A DNA stretch of 6,601 bases from an uncultured Bacteroidales bacterium. GTDB taxonomy: Bacteria; Bacteroidota; Bacteroidia; Bacteroidales; UBA932. The notes beneath the pieces were generated by a model. That model was not told the origin of the DNA. It searched no databases and saw only the letters and a program-made list of their open reading frames with translations. Made by a program: the position numbers and the translations under genes. Below, piece by piece: positions 1 to 5,711 of the stretch. The stretch spans positions 1 through 6,601 of the forward strand of contig CAMOKK010000076.1 in assembly GCA_946617545.1 (NCBI GenBank). The letters are read 5' to 3'. Positions within the stretch are counted from its first letter, which is position 1; every line of letters starts with the position of its first letter.

Positions 1-2135
1 TTGTTGATGATATCCTTGAGCGCCAGACCGATACCGGCCGACAGACCGCCGGCAATGAGTCCCAGCGAGCGGGTGGGGATATTCAGCGTCACGATGAAAA
101 GGTCCAAATACACAAACCAGATGAACACGCTGATGAGGCTGTTTCCCAGGGAAAGGTTAATCTCATTGCTCCGTACGGTCTTCCGATTGTACTTGCGCAT
201 GAAGCGGCGGTATTCAAGGCTCTGCCAGATGGTATGGATGGCCTTGTTTGCGTAACGGAAGATGAAGAACATGCCCGTCAGGAACAGGAGGCTGTACAGG
301 GATACATGCATTTCTCCCTGACGGAGGAAGGGTTTCTCGAAGAGAGTATGATACAAATCGTTGAACTCAAAGATGTCCAGCGCCCAGTAGAGGCAGGCGG
401 GAATGGAAACAAGCGCCAGCAGCGGGATGAGCACCTCCCTTATCAAATCATAAAACCACGTGGCAGAGAACATCAGGGCCTCTTTGGCCTGGCCGCTCAC
501 ATAGGTAATCTTTTCCTTCTGGGCCGATACTTTCTTGTCCAGACGCGTCTCCTTGTACAGGAGCGCCAGGTTCCAGACAGAGGCGATGGCCAGAATCAAG
601 GCCAGCTGGAAATACCACCACACCAGGATAATGAGCGCCAGGAAGATGTAACCGGTCCAGCTGCAAAGGGCAGCGACAGCCGTAATGCCGAAGGAAACCC
701 AGCCGATGACAACGTCGGTCCGGTTCACCTTCCCGCTCCGCCGTAAATTGACCAGAAGCTGCCACAGCACCATGACCAGCAGCAGCGGCGGGAAGAAGAA
801 ATTCAGGAAGGCATTGGGGACGAACAGCATCCGGCAGGTAATCACGAACAGGGCCGTAAAAACGGTGGGCAGATAAATCCGGAGGCAGGCTTTCAGTTTG
901 GCCGGTTTCACACGGATCAGAAGTGCCGTGGTAATGGCCATGAGCAGCCACATGAAGGTATGCATGATGCTCAAGGTCTTGCGCACCACATCGTCGTCCG
1001 TACTTTCATAGCTGAGCGCCACAAACAGGACGCAGGAGAGCAGCAGAGCCAAGTACCTCCTCTGCTCCCTGGCCACCCGCTTTCCTATCGGCTTCACGAA
1101 ACGATAGAGCGGAAGCAGCAGCAGGGCGGAAAGCCCCCAAAGGACAAAGAAGGCCAGGATATAAATCACCAGCCAGTAAATCTTGGAGGAATTCAACAGC
1201 TGACTGTCTTGGGCAATTTCTTCCTGATTTAGCTCCAGCTGGTCTTCGGTAAAAGCCTTCCGGATAAAAGAAACGCTGAATTTCTCCCCCATGGCCCTTC
1301 GAACCTCCTTCCAGTATTCTCCGGGTTGGGCCAGAATAACGGTATAAGGCGTCTGCCCTTCCGCAAACACTTTGTTCTCCAGTACGGCATAGTAATCCCT
1401 GGCATAGGCATAAGACTCATCCATCCGCAAGCGGGCTTCCCGGTAATGGGTGCTGTCGGCCATTACCTGCTCCCGCGTGTGGGCATACAGCTTCAGCAGC
1501 TCGGAGGCATAAAACAGGCAGGAATCACGGTCCTCCTGACCGGCTTCGCTCAGAATAAACGCCGACGTGCCCAGGGAGTCCTTCTCCTCGTTCATGGCCA
1601 CCACCGCCTCAACCTTCTCCTGCAACTCCTGTTGCAGTAGGCTTGCGTTGCGCATCAGATGGGCATCCAGCGTGTCGTTGTGATAGGCCAGGCTGTCCGG
1701 CACCACTTCCACCTCCCTCAGTTCCGGGGGAAGGCGGCGCAGGGACTCGATAAGCCGCGCATAGCGGTCAATCTCCACATCCAGGCTGGCCACAATGCGG
1801 TCATAAGGCGTCCGGTTCTTGTTGAAGTCCTTGTATTCCTTGCTCACCTTCTCCAGGGCATAGGAGATATCGAAGGTATAGTCCTGCTTCTGGGAATACA
1901 GCATCAGGGACAGGTCGTTGCACTTTTTGACAATATCCACCATGCGCCGGTGCTGCCGGCTGTTCTGTTCCTGCAGCAGCGTCTGCGTACCGGATATCTG
2001 CCGATAATCGTGAAACAGCTCCCGCCGCAGGTTGGACAGTGTTACGTCCAGATCCATGCCCGTGAACACGGCCATGGCCGGAACGACAAAGGCAAACAAA
2101 GCGAAAAGGAAAGTTATACGTTTGCGGTTTTTCAT
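1..2135 (-). CDS. MscS-family mechanosensitive ion channel, large MscK-like form (3' end cut by window)
   Basis: The reading frame is open from an ATG at 2135 down to base 1, giving 711 full codons without a stop; the C-terminus lies outside the window. The family forms inner-membrane channels that open under membrane tension and release solutes during hypo-osmotic shock. Residues 1-22 look like a signal peptide (KNRKR, a hydrophobic core, then PAMA). Residues about 25-318 are hydrophilic, charged and probably helical or coiled-coil, presumably periplasmic. About ten hydrophobic segments follow between 319 and 685 (for example 320-346, 361-375, 394-408, 441-463, 494-519, 566-586, 611-627, 666-685). 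Residues 690-711 (SLGLIAGGLSAGIGLALKDI and on) match the Gly/Ala-rich TM3 pore helix of MscS. The N-terminal domain plus roughly 11 membrane segments resembles MscK/KefA more than the small MscS. The cytoplasmic beta domain must lie beyond base 1. It is divergent from the gene at 2211. The family call is firm, the subfamily inferred. Confidence 0.88.
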   Translation of the reverse strand, partial: MKNRKRITFLFALFAFVVPAMAVFTGMDLDVTLSNLRRELFHDYRQISGTQTLLQEQNSRQHRRMVDIVKKCNDLSLMLYSQKQDYTFDISYALEKVSKEYKDFNKNRTPYDRIVASLDVEIDRYARLIESLRRLPPELREVEVVPDSLAYHNDTLDAHLMRNASLLQQELQEKVEAVVAMNEEKDSLGTSAFILSEAGQEDRDSCLFYASELLKLYAHTREQVMADSTHYREARLRMDESYAYARDYYAVLENKVFAEGQTPYTVILAQPGEYWKEVRRAMGEKFSVSFIRKAFTEDQLELNQEEIAQDSQLLNSSKIYWLVIYILAFFVLWGLSALLLLPLYRFVKPIGKRVAREQRRYLALLLSCVLFVALSYESTDDDVVRKTLSIMHTFMWLLMAITTALLIRVKPAKLKACLRIYLPTVFTALFVITCRMLFVPNAFLNFFFPPLLLVMVLWQLLVNLRRSGKVNRTDVVIGWVSFGITAVAALCSWTGYIFLALIILVWWYFQLALILAIASVWNLALLYKETRLDKKVSAQKEKITYVSGQAKEALMFSATWFYDLIREVLIPLLALVSIPACLYWALDIFEFNDLYHTLFEKPFLRQGEMHVSLYSLLFLTGMFFIFRYANKAIHTIWQSLEYRRFMRKYNRKTVRSNEINLSLGNSLISVFIWFVYLDLFIVTLNIPTRSLGLIAGGLSAGIGLALKDIIN

Positions 2136-2198
2136 TGTTTGTTAATCGTAACAGGCCGTTAAAGTTCGTAAAAAAACAAGATAAAACCAAAAAAATAC

Positions 2199-2206
2199 TA
2201 TCTTTG
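2199..2206 (+). promoter_or_regulatory. Bacteroidota-type -7 promoter element (TATCTTTG) for the AI-2E-family operon
   Basis: TATCTTTG matches the TAnnTTTG -7 consensus of the Bacteroidota primary sigma factor exactly. It sits in an A-rich stretch and ends four bases before the ATG at 2211. No clear TTTG -33 element is present 19-21 bases upstream. Transcription would start at or within a few bases of the start codon, so the mRNA would be leaderless or nearly so. The match and position are seen; promoter activity is inferred. Confidence 0.6.
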
Positions 2207-2210
2207 TACT

Positions 2211-3353
2211 ATGGAGAAACAAAGCAATATCAATAAACTGGCCGGCTATCTCATCAATCTGGGCATTGCCGCCGCCATTCTCCTGTTTTGCTGGTACTTC
2301 CGGAGCACGCTCATCTACGTGGTCCTGTCTTTTGTGGTATCGCTGGTCTGCCGTCCCCTTGTGAGGGGGATGCGCCGCATAAGCATCAAGGGGAAAAGCG
2401 CCCCGGACTGGCTGTTGGCCGTTGTTTCCATCTTTATCGTCCTGGGCGGCCTCATCCTGGTGGTCACCCAGATTATCCCGGTGGTGGTGAACATTATCCG
2501 GGACGCCTCCCTGTTCAGCGACATGCACCTGCCGGAAGGCAACCTGATAGAAAACATCAACGGCTGGGTGACGGGAATCGTCCCCGGCCTGGCCCCGGAT
2601 TTTGATGCCGTGGGGCTTATTCTGAACTACCTCAAGGGACTCACGGCCGATTTCTCCATCACCGGGATGCTGGGTTCCGTGGTTTCGGTAGTGGCCGATG
2701 TAGGCGTGGGCCTGTTCTCCGTGGTCTTCATCTCCTTCTTCTTCGTCAAGGACGAAGGCCTGTTCGCAAGGATTGTGACCGCCCTCACGCCGGACCGGAT
2801 AGAAGCCTCCGTGGCCGATGCCATCGCCGATATCGAACACCTGCTGAGCCGCTACTTCGTGGGCCTCATCATCGAAATGGCCGCCGTAGCCCTGGTAGAC
2901 TTCCTGGGGCTGTGGGCCGTAGCCCGCATCGGCTTCGGCTATGCGCTGGGTATCGGCTTCATTGCCGGCCTGCTCAATATCATTCCCTATGTGGGTCCGC
3001 TCATCGGGGAGGTGCTGGGCGTCCTGCTCTGCGTCGTGCTCAAATACGGCGCAGGAGTAGGTTTGGACGTGAATATCTGGATGTTCGCCCTCATTGTGCT
3101 GGCCGTCATGCTCACCGCCCAGCTTATAGACAACTTTGTGCTGCAGCCGCTCATCTACTCTTCCAGCATCCAGTCCACGCCGCTGGAAATCTTCATCGTG
3201 ATGCTCATGGCCGGGCACATGGGCGGCGCCGTGGGCATGCTGGCCGCCATTCCCGCCTACACGGTGGTGCGCGTGATTGCCGGCCGCTTTTTCTATGACA
3301 AGAAAATTGTCCGGCGCCTGATGCCGGACATGGCAAAAGAAATTCAATCTTAA
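2211..3353 (+). CDS. AI-2E family transporter (PF01594, formerly UPF0118; PerM/TqsA-like)
   Basis: A complete 380-residue polytopic inner-membrane protein of normal family length. Members are putative exporters: E. coli TqsA is linked to autoinducer-2 export and others to Na+/H+ exchange, so the substrate here is unknown. Hydrophobic segments fall at about 12-29, 32-50, 67-97, 155-179, 215-238, 242-277, 287-312 and 325-358, with a soluble section at about 98-150. Family signatures are LLNIIPYVGPLIGEV (254-268) and QLIDNFVLQPLI (304-315), followed by the STPLEIF region, which corresponds to the usual HPL-type motif. The ATG at 2211 is chosen because the next hydrophobic segment begins only about ten residues later and no better in-frame start precedes it. 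It is the first gene of a run with the three downstream genes, the next starting 12 bases after the stop. A promoter element lies immediately upstream. Confidence 0.92.
   Translation: MEKQSNINKLAGYLINLGIAAAILLFCWYFRSTLIYVVLSFVVSLVCRPLVRGMRRISIKGKSAPDWLLAVVSIFIVLGGLILVVTQIIPVVVNIIRDASLFSDMHLPEGNLIENINGWVTGIVPGLAPDFDAVGLILNYLKGLTADFSITGMLGSVVSVVADVGVGLFSVVFISFFFVKDEGLFARIVTALTPDRIEASVADAIADIEHLLSRYFVGLIIEMAAVALVDFLGLWAVARIGFGYALGIGFIAGLLNIIPYVGPLIGEVLGVLLCVVLKYGAGVGLDVNIWMFALIVLAVMLTAQLIDNFVLQPLIYSSSIQSTPLEIFIVMLMAGHMGGAVGMLAAIPAYTVVRVIAGRFFYDKKIVRRLMPDMAKEIQS
3308..3330 (+). other. Perfect inverted repeat (8-bp stem, 7-nt loop) in the 3' end of the AI-2E-family gene
   Basis: TGTCCGGC at 3308-3315 and GCCGGACA at 3323-3330 are exact reverse complements around a 7-base loop. 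The hairpin ends 20 bases before the stop codon and is not followed by a T-run, so it is not a classical intrinsic terminator. It could act as an mRNA stability or processing element between the transporter and the small genes downstream. It could also be chance in GC-rich sequence encoding IVRRLMPD. The structure is seen; any role is speculative. Confidence 0.35.
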
Positions 3354-3365
3354 ATCCATAACACT

Positions 3366-3578
3366 ATGAAAGCCAATTCATTTTTTGCCCTTCTGACCGG
3401 CCTTGCCGCCGGTGCCGTCCTCGGACTCCTGTTTGCCCCCGAAGCGGGCGAGAAGAGCCGTGAAAAGATTAAGAAAGCGGCCGATGACTGCCTGTCCAAA
3501 GTAAAAGCCAAGTGGGAAGAAGAACTGGACGAAGAGGAGGAAGAAGAGGAGATAAAGGAAGCGCCTGAAAATGAGTAA
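3366..3578 (+). CDS. YtxH domain-containing small membrane protein
   Basis: A 70-residue protein with one N-terminal membrane helix (about 5-24, rich in Gly, Ala and Leu) followed by the YtxH hallmark GLLFAPEAGEKSREK (20-34). A short charged helix follows, then a very acidic tail (51-70, mostly Glu). YtxH proteins are small, often stress-associated membrane proteins of unknown biochemical role; in Bacteroidota they commonly sit beside a holin-X-type protein, as here. The ATG is 12 bases after the transporter stop. The end of the gene overlaps the next start by 8 bases (3571-3578), which suggests translational coupling. The protein is probably anchored in the inner membrane with its acidic tail in the cytoplasm, which is inferred. 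The family call rests on the LLFAP-x-x-G motif after a membrane helix. Confidence 0.85.
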   Translation: MKANSFFALLTGLAAGAVLGLLFAPEAGEKSREKIKKAADDCLSKVKAKWEEELDEEEEEEEIKEAPENE

Positions 3579-4158
3579 GTTCACGCAGCCGGCCCAGGAC
3601 ATTGTCCAGGGCGCCGGCGGCTATCTGGACGCCCAGATAAACAATATCAAGCTGAGGACGGTCAAGGGCCTGTCCAAAGGGACGGGGGCCATTGCCAGCC
3701 TGCTGCTGATATCGGCCTTTGTGAGCGTGTTCCTGCTGGCCCTTTCCTTTGCCCTGGTCATGTGGATAGGAGAGGTGCTGGGAAGCTATGCCCTGGCCGG
3801 AGCCATTGTTGCGGGCGGCCTTTTTGTGGTCCTACTGGTCTTTATCCTGCTCCGCAAGCGGATGTTCAAGAACAGCTTTATCGGCATGTATGAAGCCGTA
3901 CTCTTCGATAAGCCCGATGAAAGCCTCGATACGCAGGAAAAGCTGGACGAAGCCATTCTCCGCAGCGAAGACAGGGTGAAAGAGCAGCAGACGCTGGTCT
4001 CTGACCGCCTGCTCCAGGCCAAAGAGTACTATACGCCCAAGCGGATGGTGAACCAGGGGCTGCACCTGATAGGAGAGCGCAGAACAAGAAGCCTGGGCGG
4101 CGGAAGCATCCTGAAAAGCCTGCTGCTCCTGATGCTCAGAAGAAGGAAGAAGAAGTGA
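3571..4158 (+). CDS. Holin-X superfamily (PF07332-like) membrane protein, non-phage context
   Basis: A 195-residue protein resembling the 'phage holin family protein' / Actinobacterial Holin-X group that is widespread in chromosomes. An amphipathic N-terminus (1-40) precedes two closely spaced membrane helices (about 41-66 and 70-94). A basic stop-transfer segment (RKRMFK) and a charged helical region (115-155) follow. The end is a short hydrophobic patch (180-189) with the basic tail RRRKKK. No phage genes are nearby, so a lysis role is not supported; the name reflects topology. It overlaps the YtxH gene by 8 bases and the next gene by 4, so the three are probably translated as a coupled unit. 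Function is unknown. A structural or accessory role at the inner membrane together with YtxH is inference. Family membership is judged from topology and gene order. Confidence 0.7.
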   Translation: MSKFTQPAQDIVQGAGGYLDAQINNIKLRTVKGLSKGTGAIASLLLISAFVSVFLLALSFALVMWIGEVLGSYALAGAIVAGGLFVVLLVFILLRKRMFKNSFIGMYEAVLFDKPDESLDTQEKLDEAILRSEDRVKEQQTLVSDRLLQAKEYYTPKRMVNQGLHLIGERRTRSLGGGSILKSLLLLMLRRRKKK

Positions 4159-5060
4159 AGAAATACGCCTACCTTGCCGCCATGCTCACAGTATGCCTGT
4201 GGGCCATGTCGTATATCTGGGCCGACAGACTGCTGGGCCTGAACATACCTGTCGAGTTCTTTGTGCCGGTGAGAACCCTCCTTGCCGGTGTGCTTCTGTG
4301 GATACTGAACAAAGCCGGCAGCCAGGACATGCATATCCGCAGCAAAAAGGACTGGATGAAGTTCCTTCTCCTGGCCCTGTGCATGCCTTTCATCTATTTT
4401 GTGGCCGAAACCTACGGCCTGCAGTTCACGGAATCGCCCACCATCACCTCCCTCGTGATAGCCACCAACCCGCTGTTTGCCATGATGGCCGGTCTTTTCA
4501 TCTTCAAGGAGAAATTCGGCCCGGTGAATATCGCAGGCGTGTTCATCACCCTGGCGGGGCTGTGGCTGGTCACCTATTCCCGCACCCAGACAGGGCCCCT
4601 GTTCTGGATAGGAATCGGCATCCTGTTTGTGGCCGTCATCTCCGAGGTGAGCCAGATTGCCTTTACCAAGTCCCTGTCGGCCGACTACGCCCCTTCCGTG
4701 ATTGTGATGTACCAGTTCCTGCTGGGAGCCGCCTTTTTTGCCCCGCTTTTCTTCACCAAGGGCATCCGGAACTTCGAGCCCGGCCTGTACCTGAGCTGGA
4801 AAGTCCTCTACCCCACCCTCTCGCTGGCCCTGCTGTGCTCCGCCGTCGCCTTCACCTCCTGGGCCTTCGCCATCAAGATGCTGGGGGTGGCCAAAACCAG
4901 CGTTTTCCTGGCCGTGGTGCCCCTGGTCACCGCCGCCCTGGCCTTCCTCCTGGGTGAGGAGCTGGCCGCGCCGATGCAGTGGATAGGACTGGCTGTGGGC
5001 ATGGTGGGAATCTATCTCACGCAGCGGGAGTATGTTCCCAAAGATTTTGGAAAACAGTGA
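4155..5060 (+). CDS. EamA/DMT-superfamily permease
   Basis: A complete 301-residue integral membrane protein with the two-fold EamA repeat (about 5-140 and 150-290) and ten expected membrane helices, the usual length for drug/metabolite transporters of the RhaT/YdcZ/RarD type. The first repeat contains FTESPTITSLVIATNPLFAM (91-110) followed by GLFIFKEK. The second contains the matching LGVAKTSVFLAVVPLVTA (243-260) followed by LAFLLGEEL, the typical helix pattern with an acidic residue after each half. Substrates of this superfamily are diverse (amino acids, nucleotides, metabolites) and cannot be read from sequence. The start is a GTG at 4155 that overlaps the TGA stop of the holin-X gene (GTGA), indicating coupled translation; no in-frame ATG lies close enough to preserve the first helix. 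It is the last gene of the tight run, with a 42-base gap after it. Confidence 0.92.
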   Translation: MKKYAYLAAMLTVCLWAMSYIWADRLLGLNIPVEFFVPVRTLLAGVLLWILNKAGSQDMHIRSKKDWMKFLLLALCMPFIYFVAETYGLQFTESPTITSLVIATNPLFAMMAGLFIFKEKFGPVNIAGVFITLAGLWLVTYSRTQTGPLFWIGIGILFVAVISEVSQIAFTKSLSADYAPSVIVMYQFLLGAAFFAPLFFTKGIRNFEPGLYLSWKVLYPTLSLALLCSAVAFTSWAFAIKMLGVAKTSVFLAVVPLVTAALAFLLGEELAAPMQWIGLAVGMVGIYLTQREYVPKDFGKQ

Positions 5061-5076
5061 AATTGTTGTATATTGC
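5046..5076 (+). promoter_or_regulatory. Weak candidate Bacteroidota promoter before the nitroreductase gene
   Basis: TTTG at 5046-5049 is followed after 19 bases by TATATTGC at 5069-5076, an imperfect match to the TAnnTTTG -7 element. The spacing fits the TTTG-N19-21-TAnnTTTG arrangement. The surrounding 42-base gap is clearly more AT-rich than the flanking genes. A start near 5083 would leave a leader of about 20 bases before the ATG at 5103. The -33 part lies inside the end of the permease gene. Confidence 0.35.
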
Positions 5077-5102
5077 AGAGTTAACGATAAAACGAATGTG
5101 CC

Positions 5103-5705
5103 ATGAAAAACAAATTCCTGAAAAAAATCAGTGACATTACGCATCTCCACCAGCGTGCAGCCTTTTCCGACCTGCCGGACCGTCTGCCCTCCAAAGAGTC
5201 CACTTTCATGGGCATTGCCCGGGACCGGTATTCCTGCCGCAAGTTCAAGGATACACCCCTGACGGATATCCAGATTAAGCATATCCTGGAAGCGGCCCGC
5301 CTGGCCCCTACCGCCGCCAACAAGCAGCCCGTCCATGTCTGGGTGGCCAAGAGCCCGGAAGCCCTGGAGAAACTCAAGGGAGCCACGGACTACACCTACG
5401 GCGCTCCCGTGGTGTTCATGGTAGGCGCCAAGCCCGAGGCCGCCTGGGTACGCAAATACGACGGCAAGAACGGCGCGGAGGTGGACGCCGCCATCGTGGG
5501 CACCCACATCATGCTGGAAGCATCGGCCCTGGGCCTGGGCAATGTCTGGGTGGGCTCCTTTGACCCCGCCAAGATAAAGGCCGATTTCCCCGAGACCGCC
5601 GGTTACGAGGTGGTGGCCTTGTTCCCCGTGGGCCATGCCGATATCCAGACCAGCGCCAACCACGAAAAACGCCAGAGCAGCGAAGAATTTGTAAGCTTCA
5701 TCTAA
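5103..5705 (+). CDS. Nitroreductase-family flavoprotein (FMN-dependent NAD(P)H oxidoreductase)
   Basis: A complete 200-residue soluble protein of the nitroreductase fold, whose members bind FMN as dimers and transfer electrons from NAD(P)H to nitroaromatics, quinones or other acceptors; the physiological substrate is unknown. Visible signatures are RYSCRKF (42-48, the N-terminal FMN phosphate-binding Arg-x-Ser-x-Arg), ARLAPTAANKQP (65-76), the helix EVDAAIVGTHIMLEASALGLG (126-146) followed by VWVGSFD, and FPVGHAD (174-180). Most relatives begin just before the RYSCRKF motif, whereas this start adds about 35 residues (MKNKFLKKIS onward). An alternative ATG at 5208 (Met36) would give a canonical 165-residue protein. 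I keep 5103 because the AT-rich, promoter-like gap ends there and the extension reads as coding in base composition. DsbD follows 6 bases downstream, so the two are likely co-transcribed. Confidence 0.88.
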   Translation: MKNKFLKKISDITHLHQRAAFSDLPDRLPSKESTFMGIARDRYSCRKFKDTPLTDIQIKHILEAARLAPTAANKQPVHVWVAKSPEALEKLKGATDYTYGAPVVFMVGAKPEAAWVRKYDGKNGAEVDAAIVGTHIMLEASALGLGNVWVGSFDPAKIKADFPETAGYEVVALFPVGHADIQTSANHEKRQSSEEFVSFI

Positions 5706-5711
5706 TCCTCT

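Noticed and set aside
234..2162. Several plus-strand open frames of 90-170 codons across the channel gene
   Set aside because: They are antisense to the continuous minus-strand MscS-family frame, in its codon register, and are broken only where that gene uses TTA or CTA codons. None has a recognisable domain.
2142..3359. A 405-codon minus-strand open frame opposite the AI-2E-family gene
   Set aside because: It has the same antisense codon-register artefact and the same low-complexity His/Gly/Gln/Asp composition. The plus-strand frame has clear family motifs and a promoter.
3528..3560. Purine-rich tandem GAA/GAG repeat at the end of the YtxH gene
   Set aside because: It is explained as coding sequence for the acidic Glu-rich tail, with mixed GAA and GAG codons rather than a uniform microsatellite.
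3571..4158. Phage remnant, suggested by the holin-like protein
   Set aside because: No endolysin, structural, integrase or other phage gene is present. The neighbours are chromosomal transport genes, and holin-X proteins next to YtxH are common in bacterial chromosomes.
5061..5102. Possible terminator after the permease gene
   Set aside because: The 42-base gap has no GC-rich inverted repeat followed by a T-run, so read-through into the nitroreductase gene cannot be excluded.
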